Positions 24,454 to 32,916 of a stretch of 64,000 bases of DNA are shown here, in pieces. The DNA comes from DASRDB01 sp035652815 (lineage in GTDB: Bacteria; Chloroflexota; Ktedonobacteria; Ktedonobacterales; Ktedonobacteraceae): the NCBI GenBank assembly GCA_035652815.1, contig DASRDB010000022.1, forward strand, positions 434,001-498,000. The letters run 5' to 3'. A program made the translations under genes and the position numbers. How positions within the stretch are numbered: position 1 is the first letter of the stretch; the number at the start of each line of letters is the position of its first letter. A model generated the notes under the pieces. That model made no database searches. It was given only the letters and a program-made list of their open reading frames with translations, and was not told the origin of the DNA.

Positions 24454-25482
24454 ATGGCAACAATTTACTATGATGCAGACGCGAACCTTGAGCTACTTCA
24501 ACAGAAACGAGTAGCGGTAATCGGCTACGGCAGCCAGGGCCATGCCCACGCGCTCAACATGCAAGATGCAGGATGCGACGTGGTGGTAGGCCTGCCCACA
24601 AACAGCAAGAGCCGCCCCAAGGCCGAGGCCGAAGGTCTGCGGGTCATGACCCCGGCGGAAGCGGCTGAACAGGCCGATGTCATCATGATACTCATTCCCG
24701 ATCAGTATCACAAAGAAGTATTCGAGCGCGATATTCGCCCCGGCCTTGCCCCTGGCAAGATGCTGATGACCGCTCATGGCTTCAGCCTGCACTACTCGCA
24801 GATAGTGCCCCCGCCCGATATCGATGTGGCGATGGTTGCACCGAAAAGCCCCGGCCATATGCTGCGCCAGCTTTATACCGAAGGTGTAGGCGTTCCCGCG
24901 CTATGGGCAGTATATCAGGACGCGACTGGCAATGCTGAAGCCCTCACACTGGCTTATGCACGCGCTATTGGCTGCACGCGAGCAGGTGTCTTGCGCACCT
25001 CTATCTCTGAGGAGACCGAAACCGACCTCTTTGGCGAGCAGGCCGTACTTTGCGGAGGTGTCACCGCTCTGATCCGCGCTGGATTCGAGACGCTAGTTGA
25101 GGCTGGCTACCAGCCTGAGGTGGCCTACTTCGAGTGCATGCACGAGATGAAGCTGATCGTTGACCTGATGTACCGGGGCGGCATGAGCTACATGCGCTAC
25201 TCCGTCAGCGACACGGCTGAATTTGGCGATTACGTCTCCGGCCCGCGCATCATCGACCAGCGAGCGCGAGACGAGATGCGGCGCGTGCTGCGCGAAATTC
25301 AAGATGGCACCTTTGCCACACGCTGGATTCTGGAGAACCAGGCCGGACGTCCCAGCTTCAACGCCATGCGTAAAGCCAATGCCCAGCACCAGATTGAGCA
25401 GATCGGCTCGGAGCTGCGCGCAATGATGCCCTGGCTCAAACCTGTAGATAAACGACCTGAAATTGCTGAAGCGAAGAAGTAA
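24454..25482 (+). CDS. ilvC: Ketol-acid reductoisomerase
   Basis: 342 residues, class I (short) enzyme. The Rossmann motif VAVIGYGSQGHAHALNMQDA lies at about 17-36, and the cofactor-specificity loop GLPTNSKSRPKAEAEG with Ser/Arg suggests NADPH. The metal ligands fall in DLFGEQAVLCGG (about 191-202) and YFECMHEMKLIVDLMYRGG (about 227-245). It converts acetolactate or acetohydroxybutyrate to the dihydroxy acid. GAAGGAG is upstream of ATG, 28 nt after ilvN. Coding features and spacing are normal for the operon. Confidence 0.96.
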   Translation: MATIYYDADANLELLQQKRVAVIGYGSQGHAHALNMQDAGCDVVVGLPTNSKSRPKAEAEGLRVMTPAEAAEQADVIMILIPDQYHKEVFERDIRPGLAPGKMLMTAHGFSLHYSQIVPPPDIDVAMVAPKSPGHMLRQLYTEGVGVPALWAVYQDATGNAEALTLAYARAIGCTRAGVLRTSISEETETDLFGEQAVLCGGVTALIRAGFETLVEAGYQPEVAYFECMHEMKLIVDLMYRGGMSYMRYSVSDTAEFGDYVSGPRIIDQRARDEMRRVLREIQDGTFATRWILENQAGRPSFNAMRKANAQHQIEQIGSELRAMMPWLKPVDKRPEIAEAKK

Positions 25483-25511
25483 GTAATCAGACTTCAAGGA
25501 GGAACAACATC

Positions 25512-26687
25512 ATGGCAGACCCTGCGGTAATTCGGATTTTTGACACGACCCTGCGCGATGGCGAGCAGTCTCCCGGCGCGACAATGACCTTTGAAGAGAA
25601 GGTACAGGTGGCCGACCAGCTTGTGCGCCTCAATGTCGATATCATCGAGGCAGGCTTTCCGGCGGCCTCGCCCGGCGATCTTGTGTCGGTGAAGGAGATT
25701 GCGCGCCGTGTGCGCGGTGTGGCTGTGGCAGGACTTGCTCGCGCCAGCATCAGCGACATCGATGCCGTCTGGGAGGCAGTGAGCGAGGCCGAACGCCCGG
25801 TGATCCATGTCTTCCTTGCTACTTCTGATATTCACCTGCGACATAAGTTCGGCATCTCCCGCGAGGAGGCGCTTCAGCGCGTGCAGTCAATGGTTTCCTA
25901 CGCCCGCAACTTCTGCCCGACCATCGAATTTTCGGCGGAGGATGCCACACGCAGCGATTGGGACTTTCTGTGCCGCGTCTTCGAGGTTGCCATTAAGGCG
26001 GGCGCGACCACTATCAACGTACCCGATACGGTAGGTTATACCATGCCGCAGGAGTACGAGGCGCTGTTCCACTACCTGCGCGAGCGAGTTCCCGGCATTG
26101 AGGATGTGACCTTGAGCGCGCACTGCCACAATGATCTGGGCATGGCGACCGCCAATACTCTGGCCGCAATTCGTGCTGGCGCTCGCCAGGTGGAAGTGAC
26201 TATCAACGGTCTGGGCGAGCGCGCCGGAAATACCGCGATGGAAGAAGTGGTGATGGCCCTGCGCACGCGCCCGGAGATTTACAACGCTGAGACGCGCATC
26301 AACACGCAGGAATTCCTGGCCGCCAGCCAGCTTGTCAGCCGCCTGACGGGTATTCCTGTACAGCCCAACAAGGCAGTGGTCGGCGCGAACGCTTTCGCGC
26401 ACGAGGCCGGTATTCACCAGGATGGCATGCTGAAAAACCGCCTGACCTACGAGATTATGACACCCCAATCCGTCGGTTGGAGCGATACGAAGCTCGTGCT
26501 GGGCAAGCACTCCGGTCGTCATGGCCTGGATGCGCGCCTGCGCCAGCTTGGCTATCGCCTGGATGCCGAGCAGCTCAAGGTTGCCTACCGCCGCTTTGTC
26601 GCGATGGCCGATGAGAAAAAATATGTCACTGATGAAGACCTGGTCTACATCGCCGAAAGCGGCAAGGAGACGCCTGCTGCAATCTAA
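25512..26687 (+). CDS. leuA: 2-isopropylmalate synthase, short form without regulatory domain
   Basis: 391 residues. The DRE-TIM catalytic barrel is complete: FDTTLRDGEQSPGATMTFEE (about 10-29), HCHNDLGMATANTLAAIRAG (metal HxH, about 200-220), NGLGERAGNTAMEEV and HEAGIHQDGMLKN. The chain stops after the linker region (LGKHSGRHGLDARLRQLGY), so the C-terminal allosteric domain that binds leucine in typical 500-residue LeuA is missing. The product may therefore be insensitive to leucine, with control shifted to the leader. Homocitrate or citramalate synthase are alternatives in the same superfamily, but HHVVGANAF-like VGANAFAHEAGIHQDG and the ilv operon context favour LeuA. Confidence 0.85.
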   Translation: MADPAVIRIFDTTLRDGEQSPGATMTFEEKVQVADQLVRLNVDIIEAGFPAASPGDLVSVKEIARRVRGVAVAGLARASISDIDAVWEAVSEAERPVIHVFLATSDIHLRHKFGISREEALQRVQSMVSYARNFCPTIEFSAEDATRSDWDFLCRVFEVAIKAGATTINVPDTVGYTMPQEYEALFHYLRERVPGIEDVTLSAHCHNDLGMATANTLAAIRAGARQVEVTINGLGERAGNTAMEEVVMALRTRPEIYNAETRINTQEFLAASQLVSRLTGIPVQPNKAVVGANAFAHEAGIHQDGMLKNRLTYEIMTPQSVGWSDTKLVLGKHSGRHGLDARLRQLGYRLDAEQLKVAYRRFVAMADEKKYVTDEDLVYIAESGKETPAAI

Positions 26688-26717
26688 GCCGCCATCTAAT
26701 AGGAGCAAACTACCCTT

Positions 26718-27719
26718 ATGACCCAGACTGAATCTACCCAGGCAAAACAGAACGGACTTCCCGCGAAAGCGGAAGCCCCAAAAGTGCCTGTTCTTAGCGC
26801 CGACGAAGGCTATGCCTACTTTGAAGGGCACATCGTGCCGATGAGCGAGGCGAAAATCAGTATCGCCACGCATGCCCTGCACTATGGCACAGCCTGCTTC
26901 GAAGGCATTCGCGGCTACTGGAACGAGGAACACGGCCAGCTCTACCTGCTCAAATTGCGCGAACACTACGAGCGCATGGCCGATTCCTGGAACGTGCTGC
27001 GCATGCATTTTCACGAATCCATTGATGATCTGTGCCGTATTACGATTGATCTGGTACGCAAGCATGGATATCGCTCAAACGTGTACATCCGGCCCATCGC
27101 TTACAAAGCCTCGCGCACCATCAAGCTTACACTGAGTTCGCTTGAGGACGCCATCGCCATTTATACCTTCCCGATGGGGAACTATGTCGATATCAGCGGC
27201 GGCTTGAGCGTTTGCACCTCGTCCTGGCGGCGTGCCAACAGCAATGCCATGCCGGTGCGCGCTAAAGTCACGGGTGCCTACGTCAATAGCTCGCTGGCGG
27301 TGGACGACGCAACCTCTGCTGGCTTTGACGAGGCTATTCTGCTCACAGATGACGGCACTGTCTCCGAGGCAAGCTCGTGCAACCTGTTCATTATGCGGCA
27401 TGGCAAGCTGGCGACTCCCGCAGTTTCGGAAGATATTCTTGAGGGCATCACGCGCAATACCCTGATCGATATGATTCGCCGCGAGTTTGGCATAGAGGTC
27501 GAGGAGCGGCGCATTGATCGCACAGAACTGTATGCCTCGGACGAGATTTTCATGTGCGGCACTGGTGTACAGGTCTCGCCTGTCACCCGCGTGGATCACC
27601 GCCCGGTGCGCAATGGGCAGCCTGGCCCCTTTACTATGAAGTTGCAGCAACTCTACCTCGCGGCCTGTCGCGGCGAGTTGGAGGGGTATAAAGACTGGGT
27701 GACGCCAGTTTACGAGTGA
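26718..27719 (+). CDS. ilvE: Branched-chain amino acid aminotransferase
   Basis: 333 residues, fold type IV PLP enzyme. ISIATHALHYGTACFEGIRG (about 49-68) is the substrate-binding opening typical of IlvE, VRAKVTGAYVNSSLA contains the PLP Lys (near 182), and FDEAILLTDDGTVSEASSCN and EDILEGITRNTLIDM follow as expected. It performs the final transamination to Val, Leu and Ile. The first 25 residues are a polar extension. An AGGAG lies 14 nt before the ATG. It sits between leuA and ilvD, with a 10-nt gap to the latter. Confidence 0.94.
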   Translation: MTQTESTQAKQNGLPAKAEAPKVPVLSADEGYAYFEGHIVPMSEAKISIATHALHYGTACFEGIRGYWNEEHGQLYLLKLREHYERMADSWNVLRMHFHESIDDLCRITIDLVRKHGYRSNVYIRPIAYKASRTIKLTLSSLEDAIAIYTFPMGNYVDISGGLSVCTSSWRRANSNAMPVRAKVTGAYVNSSLAVDDATSAGFDEAILLTDDGTVSEASSCNLFIMRHGKLATPAVSEDILEGITRNTLIDMIRREFGIEVEERRIDRTELYASDEIFMCGTGVQVSPVTRVDHRPVRNGQPGPFTMKLQQLYLAACRGELEGYKDWVTPVYE

Positions 27720-27729
27720 GGAAGCGGTA

Positions 27730-29403
27730 ATGCGTTCGGATTCAATCAAAATGGGTTTTGAGCGCGCCCCGCATCGCGGCCTGCTCCGCGCTACCGGAGT
27801 TGTCGGCGAGAAGGACTTCAACAAGCCCTTCATCGCCGTGTGCAACTCTTATGTAGACGTGGTGCCGGGGCATGTTCACCTGCAGGCCTTTGGCAAGTTG
27901 GTGAAGGAGGCCATTCGCGCAGCGGGAGGCGTGCCTTTCGAGTTCAATACTATCGGCGTAGATGACGGTATCGCGATGGGCCATATCGGCATGAAGTACT
28001 CGCTGCCCAGCCGCGAACTGATTGCCGACTGCGTCGAAACCATGATCGAGGCCCACCGCTTCGATGGTATGGTCTGCATTCCCAACTGCGATAAGATCGT
28101 ACCTGGGATGCTTATGGCCGCGATGCGCCTGGACATTCCTACCATCTTCGTCAGTGGTGGCCCGATGGCGGCAGGCAAGCTGGCAGATGGGCGAAGCATT
28201 GACCTCATTAGTATTTTTGAGGGTGTGGGCGCGTACCAGGCGGGCAAGATCAATGATCGTGAACTGCTGGAATTGGAACAACAGGCCTGTCCAACCTGCG
28301 GCTCCTGCTCCGGCATGTTCACCGCTAATTCCATGAACTGCCTGATGGAGGCGCTTGGGCTGGCTTTGCCCGGCAACGGCTCCTATCTCGCCATCTCGCA
28401 GGAACGGCGCGAACTGGCAAAGCGGGCCGGTCAACAGATTATGCGCCTCATCGAAGCCAATTTGACTCCGCGTCAGATCGTGAACGAGGAGAGCGTTGAT
28501 AACGCCTTCGCGCTGGATATGGCGATGGGCGGCTCGACCAATACCGTCCTGCATACCCTTGCCCTCGCGCGTGAGGCTGGTATCGATTATTCTCTCGAGC
28601 GGATCAATGCCGTTGCCATGCGCACGCCACACTTGTGCAAGGTCAGCCCATCTGGCAAGTGGCACATGGAGGACGTTGACCGCGCTGGCGGCATCAGCGC
28701 CATCCTGCACGAACTGGCAAAGAAACCCGGCGCTCTCAACCTGAATCGTCTGACCGTCACCTTGAAAACGCTCGGCGAGAATATCGCGGAGGCTGAGGTG
28801 CGCGACTACGAGGTGATTCGCCCCATCGATAGCCCGCATAGCGAACGCGGCGGCCTGGCTATACTCTTCGGCAACCTTGCCCCTGATGGTGCGGTGGTCA
28901 AAGTCGGCGCGGTTGCGCCCTCGATGATGCGCCATGTTGGGCCTGCTCGTATCTACAATTCGCAGGAAGAGGCCTGCGCGGGCATCCTCAATGGGCAGGT
29001 GCAGGAGGGCGACGTGGTGGTCATTCGCTACGAAGGCCCACGTGGCGGCCCCGGCATGCAGGAGATGCTTGCTCCCACCGCCAATATCATGGGTATGGGA
29101 CTCGGTGAAAAGGTGGCCCTGATTACCGATGGTCGTTTCTCCGGTGGCACGCGAGGAGCCTGTATTGGTCATATCTCACCGGAGGCGGCAGCAGGCGGCC
29201 CGATTGCAGCGCTCGTGGATGGCGATATGATCTCCATCGATCTGATTGAACACCGGCTCGACGTGGCGCTCTCTCCCGAAGAAATCGAGCGGCGGCTTGA
29301 GATGGTGACACCACCACCGGATCGCGTGCAGAGCAGGTGGTTACGCCGATACGCCTCGCTGGTGACATCAGCGAATACGGGAGCGGTGCTGGCTGACATA
29401 TAG
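27730..29403 (+). CDS. ilvD: Dihydroxy-acid dehydratase
   Basis: 557 residues of the IlvD/Edd family. Fe-S ligands are in IPNCDKIVPGMLMAAMRLD (about 117-135) and ACPTCGSCSGMFTANSMNCL (about 187-206); ALDMAMGGSTNTVLHTLALA and the C-terminal VALITDGRFSGGTRGACIGH are also typical. It dehydrates the dihydroxy acids to the oxo acids used by IlvE. The gene ends the operon; start ATG 10 nt after ilvE with AGGAAG upstream. Downstream lies a long perfect inverted repeat without a T-tract. Confidence 0.96.
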   Translation: MRSDSIKMGFERAPHRGLLRATGVVGEKDFNKPFIAVCNSYVDVVPGHVHLQAFGKLVKEAIRAAGGVPFEFNTIGVDDGIAMGHIGMKYSLPSRELIADCVETMIEAHRFDGMVCIPNCDKIVPGMLMAAMRLDIPTIFVSGGPMAAGKLADGRSIDLISIFEGVGAYQAGKINDRELLELEQQACPTCGSCSGMFTANSMNCLMEALGLALPGNGSYLAISQERRELAKRAGQQIMRLIEANLTPRQIVNEESVDNAFALDMAMGGSTNTVLHTLALAREAGIDYSLERINAVAMRTPHLCKVSPSGKWHMEDVDRAGGISAILHELAKKPGALNLNRLTVTLKTLGENIAEAEVRDYEVIRPIDSPHSERGGLAILFGNLAPDGAVVKVGAVAPSMMRHVGPARIYNSQEEACAGILNGQVQEGDVVVIRYEGPRGGPGMQEMLAPTANIMGMGLGEKVALITDGRFSGGTRGACIGHISPEAAAGGPIAALVDGDMISIDLIEHRLDVALSPEEIERRLEMVTPPPDRVQSRWLRRYASLVTSANTGAVLADI

Positions 29404-29418
29404 CTCGACCTCATGTGT

Positions 29419-29481
29419 AACGTATCAAATCTCTAGATACAGATGGCGCAGGGCAATTCTTACCTGGAGATTTGATACGTT
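29419..29481. repeat. Perfect inverted repeat downstream of ilvD
   Basis: AACGTATCAAATCTC (29419-29433) is exactly repeated in inverse orientation at 29467-29481, with a 33-nt loop. No T-tract follows, so it is not a standard terminator. The rest of 29404-29682 holds no reading frame that I can support. Confidence 0.6.
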
Positions 29482-29682
29482 CCTGAAATCCCCAATGTTC
29501 GTCATAATCTTTGGCGAAAAGCGTATCCATGCGTACTTCGGCCATGCGCCGCTTTTCTCGAAGCCAGGCTGATCTGTCCACCTGATATATCCTTTCGAGA
29601 CCTCAATAGGAACGTCTTCCTCTTGCTCATCCGTAGAAAGAGTGCTTTTTTCTCTGAGGCAAGATGCTGAATGAAGCGACCC

Positions 29683-30375
29683 TTACTTTACGAGGTAATA
29701 ACCAACGCCCGGTTCCGTCAGAATATGCACAGGCTTAGCTGGATCCTCCTCTAATTTGCGCCGCAGACGACCAATATAGACGCGCAGGTATTCTGCCTCG
29801 CGGCTGTACTCGGGACCCCATACGCGGCGTAGCAGCGCCTCGTGCGTGAAGATTTTGCCTGGGTGCAGCACCAGTTCTTGCAGCAGCCCAAATTCGGTTG
29901 GCGAGAGCTTGACGGGTTCGCCATTGCGCCAGACGCGGCGCTGCTCGAAGTCGATTTCGAGGTTGCCGAAACGCATGGCCTGCAATGGGGGCGGTGACTC
30001 CGACCAGTTATTGCGCCGCAACACTGCTCTCACACGGGCAAGAAGTTCACCAACGCCGAACGGCTTGGTCAAATAGTCGTCCGCGCCCTGATCTAAAGCC
30101 GAGATCTTGTCGGATTCCTCTCCTAAGGCCGTCAGGATGATGATCGGGACAGTGCTTACCTGTCGAATGCGGCGGCAGACTTCCAGGCCGTTCATGTTCG
30201 GCATCATGATATCCAGAATGACCAGAGCAAAGTTTTCTTTCTGAAACAGGTTCAATGCCTCAAGGCCATTGGAGGCGAGTGCAACTTTAAAAGCGCGCAG
30301 TTCCAGGTTGCGCTTGATGAAGTCTTGAATCCCTGGTTCGTCGTCTACCACTAAGATGTGCTTTTCAAGCGGCAT
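29683..30375 (-). CDS. OmpR/KdpE-type response regulator
   Basis: 230 residues. The receiver domain (about 5-117) has the acidic pair DD at 11-12, phospho-acceptor Asp in LVILDIMMPN (D55), and the conserved Lys in DDYLTKPFG. The C-terminal winged helix (about 130-228) contains LSPTEFGLLQELVLHPGKIF and LRVYIGRLRRKLEEDP, typical of the OmpR/PhoB family, with GVGYYL at the end. The ATG at 30375 is chosen for family alignment and has AAGGGA upstream. It is transcribed after the histidine kinase gene on the same strand, 185 nt downstream, with a repeat element in the gap. Target genes are unknown. Confidence 0.93.
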   Translation of the reverse strand: MPLEKHILVVDDEPGIQDFIKRNLELRAFKVALASNGLEALNLFQKENFALVILDIMMPNMNGLEVCRRIRQVSTVPIIILTALGEESDKISALDQGADDYLTKPFGVGELLARVRAVLRRNNWSESPPPLQAMRFGNLEIDFEQRRVWRNGEPVKLSPTEFGLLQELVLHPGKIFTHEALLRRVWGPEYSREAEYLRVYIGRLRRKLEEDPAKPVHILTEPGVGYYLVK

Positions 30376-30430
30376 CGCTATCTTCCCTTCCTCGGTTGTG
30401 TTGGCCTGGTGAGAAGACCATCTCGAGGAG

Positions 30431-30486
30431 ACCTGCAAGAGGTGCCTCTACACCTCTGTCTGCTTGTAGAGACACCTCTTGCAGGT
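30431..30486. repeat. Inverted repeat, family C, between kinase and regulator genes
   Basis: Two 22-nt arms (30431-30452 and 30465-30486), reverse complementary with one mismatch, of the type ACCTGCAAGAGGTG / CACCTCTTGCAGGT, separated by 12 nt. It could fold in the transcript between the two genes. Similar in style to, but different in sequence from, the other repeat families here. Confidence 0.7.
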
Positions 30487-30560
30487 GTCTTCAAGGTTCT
30501 CTCTCCTTCGGGACGGTCTCACTCCCCTTCGGAGTTCTCACTTTATGGTACATACAACCT

Positions 30561-32495
30561 CTATATAGCATGGTCTAGCATGAATACATCTTTCTGTTCA
30601 TTCTGCGTGCGCAGCACTTTGGGTGGCAGCCAGATCGAGAAGACCGCGCCCGAAATGCCATCGCTGCGATTCTCTGCCCAGATGCGCCCACCATGTGCCT
30701 CAATAAAACCGCGACAGATAGCCAGGCCGAGACCGACGCCGCTGCTGCCGCGCTCGCGCCCGCTATCGATCTGGTAGAAGCTCTCAAAGATGCGTTGGAG
30801 CAAGTGCGGTGGAATGCCTGCGCCGTTATCGGCAATACTCAGAAGCAAACCGCTGGCCTCGCTGCTTTGATCGCCCGGCATGGGTTCGCAACGAGCGGTA
30901 ATCTCAATGACGGCATCGTGACCGGCGTAGCGGCGCGCGTTATCTAGAATATTGCGGAATACCATTTCCATACGGCGTCGATCTACATACAGCAAGGGCA
31001 GGCGCTCAGGCAGTTTAACGCGCAACTGGTGTCGCTTATCGTTGGCTATAAACGGTTCCAGCAGGGTCTCGAGACGATAGAGCGCCGGATACAATTTGAG
31101 CGTGCCAGCCTCAAGCTGTGACATATCGAGCAGGCTTGTGACTTGTTCGTCCATGCGGTCTCCCTCTTCAACGATGCGGCGCAGGAACTCCTGTTTGAGC
31201 GCCTCATCGATTTCGACATCGGTGGCAAGCAGGCTGGTGGCATAGCCTTTGATGCTGGTGAGGGGTGTGCGCAATTCGTGTGATATAATGGCGAGCAGGT
31301 TTTTCTTGATCTTTTCAGCCTCATTCTGGCGCGTCACGTCGTGGAAAATCTTGCCTCGTCCAATGATCTGTCCGGCAGAGTCGCGCACATAAAACATGCG
31401 CATGCGGATCACACGCTGCACCTGCACAAGCTGCCCAACCTGGTTATAGTAGCCGCGCATGCGAAATTCGATCACTCGCGGCCCATTGCCCTCTTCGGCG
31501 CGTCGCACGACTTCATGGTAAGATTCGGAATCTTCGATCAAATCGAGCAGCTTTTCCGAAAGATGGCTGTCAATGTAGTTCTCTGGAATTGAATCCTGGG
31601 GAGAAACGCCGACGAAGCGGGTAAAACTCTGATTGGCGTAGATGATCTGCCCATCCGGTCGCTCCAGCAGCACGCCTTCTTCCATGCTGCGCATGATGGC
31701 ATCGAGCGTTTGCAGGCGCGCCTGGCTCTGTTCGTCGCTCTTACGGAACAACGAATGTATCTCGTCTTCCATTATTGAGATGGCAGCGATCAACTGGCCG
31801 ATCTCGTCGCTGCGCCCGCGATCTTTTGCCAGCACTTTGCTCTCTGTCACTTTCTCGTTCTGGTCGGGACGAATGTGCTTCACAGCGTTTGCTAGTTTTG
31901 ATAATGGCGCGACAACCCAGCCATGCATGGCGAACCAGAAGAAGCTGGCTCCTACAATCAAGAGGACAAGCGCAATCAGTAGACTGCTTTGAAAACTGTA
32001 TACGATGGCAAAGGTGGTATTGGCTGGTCGCTGGACAATGATCGTCCAATGAGTACCAGGGACGGGAGCGAAGCTGAATAGGTAATCGCCATTTTGCGCG
32101 TGAGCGAAGATGCTGCCAGAAGTTCCCACCAGCGCGTTTTTCAAAGCTGGCACTTGCGCAATGATATTGCTCTGTGATGAAGATGTTGCGGTGGTGGCGA
32201 GGGTCATGCCGCCGTTATTCACCAGCCAGAGTTGAATATCGCTGCTATCCGCTAACTGCCGCCGGATGGACAGTAGATGAGATGTGAAGCTTTCCTGTGG
32301 CATATGATCCGCATTTGTGGCGATATCAAGTGCGATAACGCGGGCCAGGTTCATGTCGGCCTGCTGCGCGTTTTTTTGCAGGGAATCACGCTGAAAGAAG
32401 TACAGTTCCATGCCGCCAAGCAGCAGAGGCAGGACAAACAGGCAATAAAACACCAGCAATTGCAGCGTAATGCGGCGTTCAATACTATTGAGCAT
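30561..32495 (-). CDS. Membrane sensor histidine kinase (HAMP-PAS-HisKA-HATPase)
   Basis: 644 residues. One membrane helix near the N-terminus (about 11-31), an extracytoplasmic sensor region of Cache type (about 35-165), a second helix (about 170-193), HAMP (about 195-255), PAS (about 275-390), HisKA with AIISHELRTPLTSIKGYATS (His near 409), and an ATPase domain with N-box FRNILDNARRYA, G1 IADNGAGIP and G2 GSSGVGLGLAICRG. This is a complete hybrid-free kinase. The ATG at 32495 follows AGGAG by 7 nt. The cognate regulator is the downstream OmpR-type gene. The signal is unknown; nearby MHS transporters might be targets. Confidence 0.92.
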   Translation of the reverse strand: MLNSIERRITLQLLVFYCLFVLPLLLGGMELYFFQRDSLQKNAQQADMNLARVIALDIATNADHMPQESFTSHLLSIRRQLADSSDIQLWLVNNGGMTLATTATSSSQSNIIAQVPALKNALVGTSGSIFAHAQNGDYLFSFAPVPGTHWTIIVQRPANTTFAIVYSFQSSLLIALVLLIVGASFFWFAMHGWVVAPLSKLANAVKHIRPDQNEKVTESKVLAKDRGRSDEIGQLIAAISIMEDEIHSLFRKSDEQSQARLQTLDAIMRSMEEGVLLERPDGQIIYANQSFTRFVGVSPQDSIPENYIDSHLSEKLLDLIEDSESYHEVVRRAEEGNGPRVIEFRMRGYYNQVGQLVQVQRVIRMRMFYVRDSAGQIIGRGKIFHDVTRQNEAEKIKKNLLAIISHELRTPLTSIKGYATSLLATDVEIDEALKQEFLRRIVEEGDRMDEQVTSLLDMSQLEAGTLKLYPALYRLETLLEPFIANDKRHQLRVKLPERLPLLYVDRRRMEMVFRNILDNARRYAGHDAVIEITARCEPMPGDQSSEASGLLLSIADNGAGIPPHLLQRIFESFYQIDSGRERGSSGVGLGLAICRGFIEAHGGRIWAENRSDGISGAVFSIWLPPKVLRTQNEQKDVFMLDHAI

Positions 32496-32607
32496 AAACG
32501 CTCCTGCGGACAAACAATGGACAGGACTTCACTGCCCGGCATTCCCTCAAATGCACTTTGAAAGGTTCCTCTCAACTAGATATTGACAAAATAATGGACG
32601 ATTTTCC

Positions 32608-32683
32608 TGTAGGGACGCGATTCATTCCGTTCACCAATGTGAAGCCGCGTGATCAGCCGGACGCGATTCATCGCGTCCCTACA
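32608..32683. repeat. Inverted-repeat element, family A
   Basis: Left arm begins TGTAGGGACGCGATTCAT (32608) and is partly degraded at its inner end; right arm (32659-32683) is intact and ends ATCGCGTCCCTACA. Same family as 8255-8330. The remaining 421-nt stretch between the kinase and the transporter (32496-32916) is AT-rich near 32770-32800 and holds no gene I can support. Confidence 0.75.
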
Positions 32684-32916
32684 ATTTATCAAAAGCCATG
32701 AGAAGAAGCCTGATTCTTTATATGCAAGTATGCCTGAATTTGATAGGCATTGCAATAAGTAGCCCAGTTTGACGTAAAAAATTTTATATTTTTGTTTACA
32801 AGGTACTCTTCTCCGTTTACGAGCAATTTACACGTAGCACTTTATACTTTCGGTATCGCTAGCGGTATCACGTTTTGTTCAGAGAGTTATCTTTTTACGC
32901 AGTACTGGAGGAAACA

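Noticed and set aside
25887..27065. 392-codon minus-strand frame opposite leuA and ilvE
   Set aside because: Spans two real genes on the other strand; product has no domain features.
27742..29172. 476-codon minus-strand frame opposite ilvD
   Set aside because: Antisense shadow of ilvD produced by the codon bias; composition unlike a protein.
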